Assembly: GCF_008107725.1 (NCBI RefSeq)
Contig: NZ_VIRN01000050.1
Location: forward strand, 30,426-94,425
Source of the DNA: Marinobacter sp. BW6
GTDB lineage: Bacteria > Pseudomonadota > Gammaproteobacteria > Pseudomonadales > Oleiphilaceae
Direction of reading: 5' to 3'
DNA length: 64,000 nt
A model generated the notes under the pieces. It made no database searches, was not told the origin of the DNA, and saw nothing but the letters and a program-made list of their open reading frames with translations. A program made the position numbers and the translations under genes. Below are positions 18,630 to 27,781 of the stretch, one piece after another. The first letter of the stretch is position 1. Each line of letters begins with the position of its first letter.

Positions 18630-20924
18630 ATGGAAAACGGCACCCACTATCGTACCTGTCACCTTTGCGAGGCCATGTGCGGTGTCGCGATCGAAATGAA
18701 GGACGGCCAGATCGCCTCCATCAAAGGCGATGAGAATGATCCGCTGAGCCGGGGGCATATCTGTCCGAAAGCGGTTGCGCTGCAGGATCTGCACGAAGAT
18801 CCGGACCGCCTTAAAAAGCCCATACGGAAAACCGGGACCGGCTGGCAGGAAATGGAGTGGGCCGAGGCGTTTGACCTGGTCGCCGAAAAGCTCCACCAGA
18901 CCCGCCAGGACCACGGCCGCAACAGTGTCGGCGTATACCTCGGCAATCCCAACGTCCACAACCATGGTTCTCTGGTTGCCACCATGCCACTGCTCCGGGC
19001 CATCGGGACTCAGAACCGGTTCTCAGCAACGTCTAACGATCAGTTGCCGCATATGCTGGCCAGCCTTGAGATGTTCGGGCACCAGGTTCTGTTCCCGATT
19101 CCGGATATTGATCACACGGATCTGTTTATCTGTATTGGTGCCAATCCCATGGCATCCAATGGCAGCCTGATGACCGTTCCTGACTTCCGCGGGCGACTCA
19201 AAGCCCTGAAACAGCGCGGTGGCAAAATGGTTGTGGTGGACCCGCGCCGCACCGAGACGGCAAAGCTGGCCGACGAGTTCCACTTCATCCGGCCCGGGAG
19301 CGATGCCCTACTGCTAATGGCCATGGTGCATACGTTGTTTGAAGAAGGTTTGGTAGATCCCGGCCCGGCCGAACGGCTGGTGAAAGACGTCGACCTTCTG
19401 CGTCTGGCCGCCCTCAGCTTCACCCCGGAAGTGGTCAGCGCACACACTGGCATTTCCGCAGAGGACATTCGTGCCCTCACCCGACAGCTCGCCACCACGC
19501 AAAAGGCGGCTCTTTACACGCGCATGGGAACAAGCACCCAGACCTTTGGCGGTGTGGCAACCTGGCTGGCCTATTGCCTCAACATCCTGACGGGAAAACT
19601 GGACCTGCCGGGTGGCATGCTGTTTTCGCAGCCGGCCATTGATCTGGTGGAGCTTGGCGCCATGGCCGGGCAAAAAGGCCACTTCGGCAAGCGCCACAGC
19701 CGTGTGAAGGGATTACCCGAATTCGGCGGAGAATACCCGGCCAGTACCATGGCTGATGAGATGCTGACACCTGGCGAAGGGCAGATCCGGGCCTTTGTCA
19801 CTGTTGCCGGCAACCCGGTGCTCTCCAGCCCCAACGGGCGGCGTCTGGAGGAGGCTCTGGGCGGGCTCGATTTCATGGTCTCGGTGGACTACTACCTGAA
19901 CGAGACCACCCGTCATGCCGATATCATTCTGCCGCCTACAGCGGCTCTGGAACGGAGCCACTACGATCTGATTTTCAGCATGTTTGCGGTGCGCAATGTC
20001 GCCAAGTACAGCGAAGCACTGTTCGATGCCGGCCCTGAGACCCGTCACGACTGGCAGATTCTACTGGAGCTGGCCCACCGGCTGGAAAAGATCCGAAAAG
20101 GCGGGCGGCTGCCACTGCGCCTGGAGTTAGGCTGGCGTGCCTTCAAGCAGATTGGTCCGGACCCGATCCTCGATCTGCTGTTGCGCTCCGGCCCCTATGG
20201 CGCCGACGCCGGGCGCGCACGCGGATTGCTACAACCTGCCGTTGATCTGGTCATGGACATTCTGCCGAAGCGACACCCGCTGCGTGGCCTGGCCAAGCTC
20301 AGCCCCCTGAACCGCCACTGGCATAAGCTACCAAAAGGACTCTCCCTGAGTGCCCTGAAGGACAACCCGAACGGCGTCGATCTGGGCCCGCTCCAGCCGT
20401 CCCTGCCTGAACGCCTGTTTACTCTCGATGGCAAGATCAACCTTGCGCCAAGGCGCTATCTGGACGATCTTGGCAGGCTGCATGAGGCCCTGGCTGCGCC
20501 GGTCGGCGACTCCCTGCAACTCATTGGCCGGCGCCATGTCAGGAGCAATAACTCCTGGATGCACAACAGCCAGCGGCTGGTGAAAGGCAAGGACCGGTGC
20601 ACCCTGATGATTCACCCCAAAGATGCCAGCCGTCTCGGTTTGCAGGGCTCAGACTCGGCAGAAATATCTTCGGAATCCAGACAAATTGTCTTGCCGGTGG
20701 AGATTACCGAAGATGTGATGCCCGGCGTGGTATCCATTCCCCATGGCTGGGGCCATGACCGCGACGGCACTGGCCAGTCGGTGGCGGCTGGCCATGCCGG
20801 TGCCAGCATCAACGACGTGCTCAGCGACGGTCGAATTGATCCGCTCTCCGGCACTTCCGTATTGAATGGACAGCACGTTGCTGTCAAAGTCTGGCGCCCG
20901 GAGCGCCAACGCAAACGGGCCTGA
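18630..20924 (+). CDS. Molybdopterin-dependent oxidoreductase (FeS-containing, BisC/FdhF type)
   Basis: A 764 aa cytoplasmic enzyme of the DMSO reductase family; no twin-arginine signal is present. The N-terminal [4Fe-4S] domain uses C10, C13, C17 and C45 (C-x2-C-x3-C-x27-C). Then come the molybdopterin-binding domains with YLGNPNVHNHGS, IGANPMASNG and VVDPRRTETAKLAD, and the C-terminal molydopterin-dinucleotide domain (from about 640) with PHGWGHDRDGTG. The metal ligand cannot be assigned: I see no Cys where nitrate reductases have one. The substrate is unknown. It has no partner subunits beside it; the next gene is DUF2489. Confidence 0.85.
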   Translation: MENGTHYRTCHLCEAMCGVAIEMKDGQIASIKGDENDPLSRGHICPKAVALQDLHEDPDRLKKPIRKTGTGWQEMEWAEAFDLVAEKLHQTRQDHGRNSVGVYLGNPNVHNHGSLVATMPLLRAIGTQNRFSATSNDQLPHMLASLEMFGHQVLFPIPDIDHTDLFICIGANPMASNGSLMTVPDFRGRLKALKQRGGKMVVVDPRRTETAKLADEFHFIRPGSDALLLMAMVHTLFEEGLVDPGPAERLVKDVDLLRLAALSFTPEVVSAHTGISAEDIRALTRQLATTQKAALYTRMGTSTQTFGGVATWLAYCLNILTGKLDLPGGMLFSQPAIDLVELGAMAGQKGHFGKRHSRVKGLPEFGGEYPASTMADEMLTPGEGQIRAFVTVAGNPVLSSPNGRRLEEALGGLDFMVSVDYYLNETTRHADIILPPTAALERSHYDLIFSMFAVRNVAKYSEALFDAGPETRHDWQILLELAHRLEKIRKGGRLPLRLELGWRAFKQIGPDPILDLLLRSGPYGADAGRARGLLQPAVDLVMDILPKRHPLRGLAKLSPLNRHWHKLPKGLSLSALKDNPNGVDLGPLQPSLPERLFTLDGKINLAPRRYLDDLGRLHEALAAPVGDSLQLIGRRHVRSNNSWMHNSQRLVKGKDRCTLMIHPKDASRLGLQGSDSAEISSESRQIVLPVEITEDVMPGVVSIPHGWGHDRDGTGQSVAAGHAGASINDVLSDGRIDPLSGTSVLNGQHVAVKVWRPERQRKRA

Positions 20925-20943
20925 TTCATAAAAGGAGCCGAAA

Positions 20944-21405
20944 ATGCCCCAATGGCTGCAGTGGAGTCTGATTATTGCCGGTCTGATCGCCATCGTTCTG
21001 CTGGTGGTATTCATCCGGCGTCAGATGGGATTGCTTTCGGAAAATCGCAAGCGGCAAGCCAAGGCCGAAGAGTTCCAGACAAACCGCAGAAAAGACATGA
21101 TCCGCAGTGTTCATGTCATTGCGATGGCCGTCGAAGAAGACCAGATCGAGTACTCGGAAGCCTGCCTGAGGCTCAAGGGCCTGCTGGACCACATTGCTCC
21201 AGAGTTACTGGAGCAATCGCCTTTCAGGGTTTTCCAGGAGGTGCATGATCAGCTGCAGCACATGCCCACGCACCGGGCACGGCAGGCAACAGAAACGAAG
21301 TTCGTGGATAAAATGGACAAGGAACGGTTTGAGGTTGAGCAGAAGCACGCTGATGCGATTCGCCGCGCAGCAACAGCTATCCGACACCACTCTTTTCCCC
21401 GTTAG
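20944..21405 (+). CDS. DUF2489 domain-containing membrane-anchored protein
   Basis: A 153 aa protein with one N-terminal transmembrane helix (about 6-24), a basic coiled segment (RRQMGLLSENRKRQAKAEE) and a helical cytoplasmic domain of the DUF2489 family, including MIRSVHVIAMAVEEDQIEYSEACLRLKGLLD. Function unknown. It follows the oxidoreductase by 19 bases with AGGAG before the ATG, so it is probably co-transcribed, but the family also occurs away from such enzymes. Confidence 0.85.
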   Translation: MPQWLQWSLIIAGLIAIVLLVVFIRRQMGLLSENRKRQAKAEEFQTNRRKDMIRSVHVIAMAVEEDQIEYSEACLRLKGLLDHIAPELLEQSPFRVFQEVHDQLQHMPTHRARQATETKFVDKMDKERFEVEQKHADAIRRAATAIRHHSFPR

Positions 21406-21563
21406 CACTGGCGATCCGGTGCAAAGTGCAGCTGGTCAGACCTTATTTTTGTAACCGTTTGTAACAGGAAAAGCGACAGGAAGAGCATTTTAACTCATAA
21501 AATCAAATGGTTCGGGCAACTTGAAAATCTGACACACCGCTCATTCCTTCCCATCTACAACTG

Positions 21564-21717
21564 TTGACTTTTCTTTTCTCCCGAAGAGTCTAAATTAAAA
21601 ACAGGGAGGCACCTATCATCTGCGGAAGGTGCCACCTGACGTTGTTTTCTCCCGATAAGTTTGGACGACTCTGCAATAAAGCGGGTGAGCTTGCCGGCCT
21701 TGGGGCCGGCTTTTTTT
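21564..21717 (+). ncRNA. Candidate structured small RNA with terminator
   Basis: Between two genes on opposite strands lies a stretch with three nested perfect stems: AGAGTC/GACTCT (21585-21590 with 21667-21672), GGGAG/CTCCC (21604-21608 with 21649-21653) and GCACCT/AGGTGC (21609-21614 with 21627-21632), followed by an intrinsic terminator. TTTTCTCCCGA occurs twice (21574-21584, 21645-21655), so GGGAG can pair with either copy. TTGACT at 21564 could be a -35 but the -10 is unclear, so the 5' end is a guess. No gene follows on this strand, hence a small RNA more likely than a riboswitch. Confidence 0.45.
21693..21717 (+). terminator. Intrinsic terminator of the orphan RNA
   Basis: GCCGGCC / GGCCGGC stem with a short TTGG loop, then seven T. 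On the opposite strand there is no T run, so it acts rightward. Confidence 0.88.
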
Positions 21718-21750
21718 GACGTAGATTTCCGAGAAAGGCCGCCTCGCCTG

Positions 21751-23115
21751 CTACTGGCTCATCATACCGGCCATAGCCATGACGCTGTCCTTGCTGTTTA
21801 CCAGCTCATCAAACTGCTCTTCAACCTGCTCCCGATTGAGCCCCAGCTCGTCGTAAAATGCCTGACTGACGTCCTCTCCCGCACCCAGAGCTACGCCCCG
21901 GGCGGTTAACAGCTGGCGGCCCAGCCATAACAACCGGGCATAGACGCTGTGGGGGCCGTCATAGTGCGGATTCTTTTGGTAACGGATCGCCAGGGTGACC
22001 TCGTCGGGCATACCCCAGTTCTCCATCAACTGGGCAGCAATCTGTTCCCGGGTGATGCCAAGAAAATAATGCTCGGTGACTGAGGAATCGATATCAGGAT
22101 TTACTTCCAGGGAACGGCAAACCAGCTTGAAATGGGGCGGAAACACCTGTGCCAAAACCAGATGACCAAAGTTGTGGAGCAGGCCGCCAAGGTACGCAAG
22201 ACCGAACACCGGCCGCTCGCCCCGGGGCATCATGCTGGCCAGAATGCCGGCAGACTGGGCCTGCCAGATTGCCTGTTGCCAGTAATCCACGTAGCCGTCC
22301 GGATGATCCTGGGGCTGCTTGAGTGCCCGCCCAAGGGAAAGCCCCATTGCCAGGTTCATGACCAGATCAAATCCGAGCACCCGGGACACCGCGTCGTGCA
22401 CCGACTTTACCTGGCCGGCAGCAGCGTAGAACGAGGATGACGCCCAGCTCACAACCTGCGCCGCCAGACTCGGATCGCTCTCGACAATATCCACCAAATC
22501 GCCCATGACAGCGTTAGGGTTGACCCGAAGATGAATAATCCTCTGGGCGGTTTCCGGCAAAGGCGGCAGCTCCAGGGTATCTTCCAGGCGTTGCTGTATT
22601 CTCAGGCCGGTAAACTTCTTGATAGCGGAATGAAACTGATCCCGGTCCTTACCGTGATCATCAAGATTCACGTTGATGGATTCCGGCGCAACGGCGAAAG
22701 AGCGCCTGTCGGCCTTGGCCGTGAGGGCCAGGAAATCCTCAGCGGGCATGACCATCGCCAGATTCTGCTCGCCCAGCTCCAGGGCGACCGCTGGCAGGTC
22801 ATCCACGCGATCATCCACCACGGTTGGCCAGCCTGTCAGTGATGGCAAGGCCGGGAGCGCCTTGAGGCCAGCCCTTTCCCGAACGCGCAACTGTTCGCGG
22901 CGCTTCATCAGGCGCAGGTCACGACCCAGCTGCTTGTTCAGCTGTTCCAGGTCAATCAGATCGTCGCGGCGGCAGATTACCTGAAGGTTGCCTTGCTCAT
23001 CACTGAGCAGAACCATTCGTAACAGTTCTTTCTGGCTCGCCTGGGCCGCATCCCTAAGGGATACGCCGGCTGCGGTCTCACCCAGAGCCTGCTGAACTGC
23101 GACAGGTAATTCCAT
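21751..23115 (-). CDS. YbaK-like/HDOD domain protein
   Basis: A 454 aa soluble protein. Residues 1-150 resemble the YbaK/prolyl-tRNA deacylase fold (GVSLRDAAQASQKELLRMVLLSDEQGNLQVICRRDDLIDL); the catalytic status is unclear. Residues about 170-400 form an HDOD domain: LPPLPETAQRIIHLRVNPNAVMGDLVDIVESDPSLAAQVV, SSFYAA and GLLHNFGHLVLAQ, with HN rather than the HD dyad of true phosphohydrolases. HDOD proteins usually act in signalling. The fusion is common in Marinobacter/Pseudomonas relatives, but the role is unknown. Transcribed alone, 150 bp after recG. Confidence 0.8.
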   Translation of the reverse strand: MELPVAVQQALGETAAGVSLRDAAQASQKELLRMVLLSDEQGNLQVICRRDDLIDLEQLNKQLGRDLRLMKRREQLRVRERAGLKALPALPSLTGWPTVVDDRVDDLPAVALELGEQNLAMVMPAEDFLALTAKADRRSFAVAPESINVNLDDHGKDRDQFHSAIKKFTGLRIQQRLEDTLELPPLPETAQRIIHLRVNPNAVMGDLVDIVESDPSLAAQVVSWASSSFYAAAGQVKSVHDAVSRVLGFDLVMNLAMGLSLGRALKQPQDHPDGYVDYWQQAIWQAQSAGILASMMPRGERPVFGLAYLGGLLHNFGHLVLAQVFPPHFKLVCRSLEVNPDIDSSVTEHYFLGITREQIAAQLMENWGMPDEVTLAIRYQKNPHYDGPHSVYARLLWLGRQLLTARGVALGAGEDVSQAFYDELGLNREQVEEQFDELVNSKDSVMAMAGMMSQ

Positions 23116-23266
23116 AAATTTCTCCCGAATGTTGCTAATTTCCGTCGGTTGATCCGAGTTCGAAAACGACCGTTACTCCAGTATAGGGCAAAGAAACGCC
23201 CCTGCAGTTGATCAAACTCTATTTCCAGGCAGCTTTCATACGCATTAGGCGAGAGAATGGACGTAG

Positions 23267-25342
23267 TCAAACATCGCCGTAGCGCGTTCTTTCACCAAGC
23301 CACCGTCGAACCAGTGCCTGGACAATTTCCGGATGATTCATCAGGCCGGGAGCCATTTCCCGAACTGGCTCAATCCAGCCCTTGTCGCGTTCAAAGTCCG
23401 CCAGCCGAAACTGCATCATACCGGTTTGTCGGGTGCCCAATACTTCGCCAGGCCCCCGTATCTCCAGGTCTTTCTCGGCGATAACGAAGCCATCCTGGCT
23501 GTCCCTGAGCGCCTGCAGCCGGGCCTTGCCATTGGACGACAGCGGCGGGTGGTACATCAATACGCAGAAGCTGGCCTGTTCACCGCGACCAACACGACCG
23601 CGAAGCTGATGCAACTGGGCCAACCCCAGGCGTTCCGGATTCTCGATGATAATCAAAGACGCGTTCGGAACGTCAACCCCGACCTCAATGACCGTGGTAG
23701 CCACCAGCAGATCCAGTTCGCCGACTTTGAACTGCTCCATCACCGCCACTTTTTCCTGAGCCCTTAGCCGCCCGTGCACCAGCCCCACTTTCAGGTCCGG
23801 CAAGCGCTCGGCCAGCTCCTGAGCAGTGACCTCTGCGGCCTGGCACTGCAGGGCTTCGGATTCCTCAATCAGGGTGCAGACCCAATAGGCCTGTCGACCT
23901 TCCTGGCAAGCGCTGCGAACCCGTTCGATGACATCTTCTCTGCGGCTGTCGGGAATCACAATGGTTTCAATCGGCTTTCGTCCCGGAGGAAGTTCGTCAA
24001 TAACCGAGGTATCCAGGTCTGCATAGGCACTCATGGCCAGGGTACGGGGAATCGGCGTTGCCGTCATGATCAGCTGGTGCGGTGCCAGCGAGCCGCCCAC
24101 GCCCTTTTCCCGCAGGGCGAGCCGCTGGTGAACACCAAAACGGTGCTGCTCATCCACGATCACCAGGGCAAGGCGGTGAAACTCGACATCGTCCTGAAAC
24201 AGAGCGTGGGTGCCAATAACGACTCCTGCATCACCGGAATGGACTGCTTCCAGCGCTTCAGCTCGGGCCTTGCCTTTTACCTTTCCGGATAGCCACGCGA
24301 GGCGAATACCCAGGGGCTCCAGCCAGGTCCGAAAATTCTGGAAATGCTGTTCTGCGAGGATTTCAGTGGGCGCCATCAGGGCTACCTGAGCGCCGGCGCC
24401 AATGACCTGCAAAGCCGCCAGCGCCGCCACAACCGTTTTGCCTGAGCCGACATCGCCCTGGACAAGCCTGAGCATCGGCAGCGGCTGGCTCAGATCCTGA
24501 CGAATGTCGGCCAGGACATGACGCTGGGCGCCGGTGAGCGCAAACGGCAGGGAATCCAGGAAACGCTCGGGCAAATCCCCCGTGGGAAGGAGCGGGAGCG
24601 CTTCACGGGCCTGAATCTGCTGGCGCACCTGCAGCAAACTCAGCTGGTGCGCCAGCAGCTCTTCCATCACCAGTCGCTGTTGCGCCGGGTGGCGCCCTTC
24701 CATCAGCAGGTTTACAGGCGCGTTGGCAGGAGGAGAATGCACCAGTTGAACAGCTTCGGTGATTCCGGGCAGCTGGTATTCGGTCAACAGATCCCCAGGC
24801 AACCAGTCACGAATCGGAAAGCGCTGGAGATAGCCCAGGGCCTGCTGGCACAGCGAGCGAACACGGGGCTGCTGAATCCCCTCGGTCAGAGGGTAAACCG
24901 GCGTCAGGGTTGCCTCGCCCTCCGCCGGCATGGGCGGCGGATTGACCTGGTACTCGGGGTGGTAGAACTCGTAACCCGCGCGCCCGGGGCGCACCTCGCC
25001 GAAGCAGCGAACCTTGGCGCCCTCGCTCAACTGGTTTTTCTGGGCCGCATTGAAATGAAAAAAGCGCATCACCAGAAAGCCGCTGCTATCCCGGAGGGTC
25101 ACCTGCAAGCTGCGTCTGCGACCCATGATCAGGTCCGCTTTCATAACCTCCCCTTCCACCACTGCCACATCACCGATGCGAAGACTTCCCATGGGGATTA
25201 TCCGGGTTCTGTCTTCGTATCGGTGCGGCAGGTGAAACAGCAGGTCCTGCAGGGAGATGATACCCAGCTTGGCGAGTTTTTCCGCCAGGGCGCTTCCTAC
25301 GCCCTTGAGCTGGGTGACCGGAATGTCATCCAGTGACGTCAT
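23267..25342 (-). CDS. recG: ATP-dependent DNA helicase RecG
   Basis: Remodels stalled replication forks and branch-migrates Holliday junctions. The 691 aa protein has the N-terminal helix-hairpin (TQLKGVGSALAEKLAKLGI), the OB-fold wedge domain around 55-160, Walker A GDVGSGKT near 290, the DEQH box (VIVDEQHRFG), motif III TATPIPRT and the C-terminal helicase lobe ending QLRGRVGRG...GPGEVLGTRQTG, which is RecG-specific. It lies eight bases after oxyR, so the two are probably co-transcribed, as in Pseudomonas. Confidence 0.96.
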   Translation of the reverse strand: MTSLDDIPVTQLKGVGSALAEKLAKLGIISLQDLLFHLPHRYEDRTRIIPMGSLRIGDVAVVEGEVMKADLIMGRRRSLQVTLRDSSGFLVMRFFHFNAAQKNQLSEGAKVRCFGEVRPGRAGYEFYHPEYQVNPPPMPAEGEATLTPVYPLTEGIQQPRVRSLCQQALGYLQRFPIRDWLPGDLLTEYQLPGITEAVQLVHSPPANAPVNLLMEGRHPAQQRLVMEELLAHQLSLLQVRQQIQAREALPLLPTGDLPERFLDSLPFALTGAQRHVLADIRQDLSQPLPMLRLVQGDVGSGKTVVAALAALQVIGAGAQVALMAPTEILAEQHFQNFRTWLEPLGIRLAWLSGKVKGKARAEALEAVHSGDAGVVIGTHALFQDDVEFHRLALVIVDEQHRFGVHQRLALREKGVGGSLAPHQLIMTATPIPRTLAMSAYADLDTSVIDELPPGRKPIETIVIPDSRREDVIERVRSACQEGRQAYWVCTLIEESEALQCQAAEVTAQELAERLPDLKVGLVHGRLRAQEKVAVMEQFKVGELDLLVATTVIEVGVDVPNASLIIIENPERLGLAQLHQLRGRVGRGEQASFCVLMYHPPLSSNGKARLQALRDSQDGFVIAEKDLEIRGPGEVLGTRQTGMMQFRLADFERDKGWIEPVREMAPGLMNHPEIVQALVRRWLGERTRYGDV

Positions 25343-25350
25343 AGGCAGAC

Positions 25351-26310
25351 TCAGGCGCTTTCGGCCACAACCGGCGTATCCGTTTTCGCCTTCTCAATGA
25401 CCCGGCACTGACTTGCAGCCAGAGAAAGCACATCAATAGCCTTGGGCCGCGGGAAGGTAACCCGCCAGGCCAAAGCCACCGTTCGGAACGGCACCGGGGG
25501 CGCAAACGGACGCACTGCCAGGATGTCTTCATGATACTGCATGGCAGTGGCAGCCGAGAGCGGCAACACCGTAATACCCAGGCCGGAAGCCACCATATGG
25601 CGAATGGTTTCCAGGGAACTGCCTTCGGTTACCAGGGCTGGAGACCCGTTATTCGACCTGTGTGTCACCGCCTCCACCAGTGGTGGACAGGACTCCAGAA
25701 CCTGGTCCCTGAAACAGTGGCCCGGCCCCAGCAACAGTAATTGCTCCTTGGCCAGTTCGTCAGCGGTCAACTGCTCCTTACTGGCCAACGGATGCCCGGC
25801 CGGCAGCAGAACAACAAACGGTTCATCGTACAGCGGCAGGGTGACGACCTCCGGCTCCTCAAACGGCAGGGCAATGATAATGGCGTCCAGCTCGGACTGC
25901 CGGAGTTTCTGCCTCAGGTTCGCGGTGTAGTTCTCTTCAATGTATAGGGGCATCTCCGGGGCGGCACGCCTGAGTTCTGGCAACAGATGCGGAAACAGAT
26001 AGGGGCCAATAGTGTAGATGGCACCTACCTTCAGGGGTGAATTGAGCTGGTTCTTGCCATCCTGGGCCATGTCCTTGATCAGGCCGACCTGGTCAAGGAC
26101 GCGCTGAGCCTGTTCAATAATGCGCAGCCCGGTTTCGGTGACACGGATGCTGCTTTTGCTTCGCTCAAAGAGCGGTATACCGAGCTCGTCTTCCAGCTTT
26201 TTAACCGCAACACTGAGCGTTGGCTGGCTGACATGGCAACGCTCTGCAGCCCGGCCAAAATGCCTTTCGCGGGCCAGCGTAACGACGTATCGTAACTCGG
26301 TGAGAGTCAT
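25351..26310 (-). CDS. oxyR: Hydrogen peroxide-inducible genes activator OxyR (LysR family)
   Basis: A 319 aa LysR-type regulator: N-terminal winged helix (LRYVVTLARERHFGRAAERCHVSQPTLS) and a C-terminal sensing domain. The redox-active cysteines fall exactly at C199 and C208 in GHCFRDQVLESC, the OxyR hallmark, so peroxide sensing by disulphide formation is well supported. GGAG lies before the ATG. It is divergent from an epimerase gene and upstream of recG. Confidence 0.95.
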   Translation of the reverse strand: MTLTELRYVVTLARERHFGRAAERCHVSQPTLSVAVKKLEDELGIPLFERSKSSIRVTETGLRIIEQAQRVLDQVGLIKDMAQDGKNQLNSPLKVGAIYTIGPYLFPHLLPELRRAAPEMPLYIEENYTANLRQKLRQSELDAIIIALPFEEPEVVTLPLYDEPFVVLLPAGHPLASKEQLTADELAKEQLLLLGPGHCFRDQVLESCPPLVEAVTHRSNNGSPALVTEGSSLETIRHMVASGLGITVLPLSAATAMQYHEDILAVRPFAPPVPFRTVALAWRVTFPRPKAIDVLSLAASQCRVIEKAKTDTPVVAESA

Positions 26311-26386
26311 GGTGAGCTCCGGTCAGAAAGATGCGGGTCGAAGTTTCACTAATTTATGAGGTAAAGCATAAGGATTGAAATTGTCT

Positions 26387-27253
26387 ATGGCAATCACTGA
26401 ACGTAGTATCGCGCCTCGAATTCTGGTGGCCGGTTGCGGCAAACTCGGTGGCGCTATTGCCAGTCGGCTGACAGCCTCAGCCACCGTGTTCGGCCTGCGC
26501 CGGAACCCGGACCGTGTTCCCGGCGGCGTTCACGGCATCGGCGCAGACCTGACCCGGCCAGAAACCCTTACCGGTAAACTGCCAGAGGGTCTCGACATCA
26601 TGATCTACTGCCTCACGCCCTCCAGCTACGATCAGCAGGGTTATCGGGATGCTTACGTGACGGGCCTGGCCAATTTGTTGGCCGCCCTCGGTGATCAATC
26701 ACTGAAACACCTGTTCTTTGTGAGCAGCAGCAGTGTCTATTCACAGGATGACGACAGCTGGGTGGATGAGTCCAGCCCCACCAGGCCGGCCCGGTTCAGC
26801 GGCGAACAGGTTCTGGCCGGCGAGCAGACCGCACTGGAAAGTGGCCACCCGGCGACTATCATCCGATACAGCGGCATTTACGGGCCTTCACGGCGGCGTT
26901 TTCTTGAGGAGGTCCAGGAGGGACGCATGAATCCGACGAAGCCAGCACCGTTCAGCAACCGGATTCATGAGGAGGATGCAGCAGACGCGGCGACCCATCT
27001 GGTGGAGCTGGCACTTTCGGGAGCGACACTGGAAACCTGTTACATTGCCAGCGATTGCGAGCCGGTCAGGCTTGATGAGGTGGTGGAATGGGTGCGGCAG
27101 GAAACGCCCTGTGCCAAGCCGCAGCCCGATGCCCGAAAAGGCGGACGAGCCGGCAGTAAACGCTGCAGCAACAAGAGACTGCTGAGCACCGGGTTCCGGT
27201 TCCGCTATCCGGATTTCCGGGCTGGCTACCGTGCCATGATCGACCGGGGCTAA
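26387..27253 (+). CDS. NAD-dependent epimerase/dehydratase-like protein (YeeZ type)
   Basis: A 288 aa Rossmann-fold protein of the extended/atypical SDR class: ILVAGCGKLGGAIASRL at the N-terminus binds the dinucleotide, HLFFVSSSSVYSQDDDSWVDE holds the SDR active-site region (Tyr present, usual YxxxK not obvious), and IRYSGIYGPSRRR follows. The substrate is unknown. I start at the ATG at 26387; TTG codons at 26375 and 26381 are in frame and the AAGGA at 26370 would suit the latter better. It is divergent from oxyR. Confidence 0.8.
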   Translation: MAITERSIAPRILVAGCGKLGGAIASRLTASATVFGLRRNPDRVPGGVHGIGADLTRPETLTGKLPEGLDIMIYCLTPSSYDQQGYRDAYVTGLANLLAALGDQSLKHLFFVSSSSVYSQDDDSWVDESSPTRPARFSGEQVLAGEQTALESGHPATIIRYSGIYGPSRRRFLEEVQEGRMNPTKPAPFSNRIHEEDAADAATHLVELALSGATLETCYIASDCEPVRLDEVVEWVRQETPCAKPQPDARKGGRAGSKRCSNKRLLSTGFRFRYPDFRAGYRAMIDRG

Positions 27254-27268
27254 CGCTTTGACATTAAA

Positions 27269-27293
27269 AAAGGCGGCCTGGGCCGCCTTTTAT
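27269..27293 (+). terminator. Terminator after the epimerase gene
   Basis: AAAAGGCGGCC / GGCCGCCTTTT stem with a TG loop, symmetric; it may serve both the rightward epimerase gene and leftward ridA. Confidence 0.9.
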
Positions 27294-27316
27294 ATCAATT
27301 CCGGTTTCATCAGGCC

Positions 27317-27703
27317 TTAGCTGAGCACCATAACTGCTTCCATTTCAATGGGCACACCCTTGGGCAGAGCTGCGACACCCACAGCAGCGCGAGCCGGATA
27401 CGGCTCCTGGAAATAGGTGGCCATGATCTCGTTGACCGTGGCGAAGTTCGCCAGATCGGTCATGTAGATGTTCAGCTTCACGATATCCTTCAGCTCGCCA
27501 CCCGCAGCTTCGCAAACAGCCTTGAGGTTATCGAATACCTGCCGGGTCTTGGCAGCAAAATCGCCGGCGACCACTTCCATGGTTTCCGGTACCAGCGGAA
27601 TCTGGCCAGACAGGTACACGGTATCCCCCGCCTTTACCGCCTGGGAATAGGTGCCGATCGCCTGGGGCGCATTCTCGGTCTGAATTACGGATTTGTTGGT
27701 CAT
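27317..27703 (-). CDS. ridA: RidA family enamine/imine deaminase
   Basis: Hydrolyses reactive 2-aminoacrylate released by PLP enzymes. The 128 aa protein has the family landmarks [22 protein letters not shown] and [23 protein letters not shown], with the catalytic Arg in the PARAAVG motif and the Glu near the C-terminus. The ATG at 27703 follows AGGAAA; the upstream frame is not conserved. It sits downstream of spoT on the same strand with a 78-bp gap. Confidence 0.93.
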   Translation of the reverse strand: MTNKSVIQTENAPQAIGTYSQAVKAGDTVYLSGQIPLVPETMEVVAGDFAAKTRQVFDNLKAVCEAAGGELKDIVKLNIYMTDLANFATVNEIMATYFQEPYPARAAVGVAALPKGVPIEMEAVMVLS

Positions 27704-27781
27704 GACCCTTGGTTTCCTCTCTTCCAAAACGCCAATCGTCGCCCTTGCGTAGCGCGCCTGTCAACCGGGCTTTGGTCGGGT

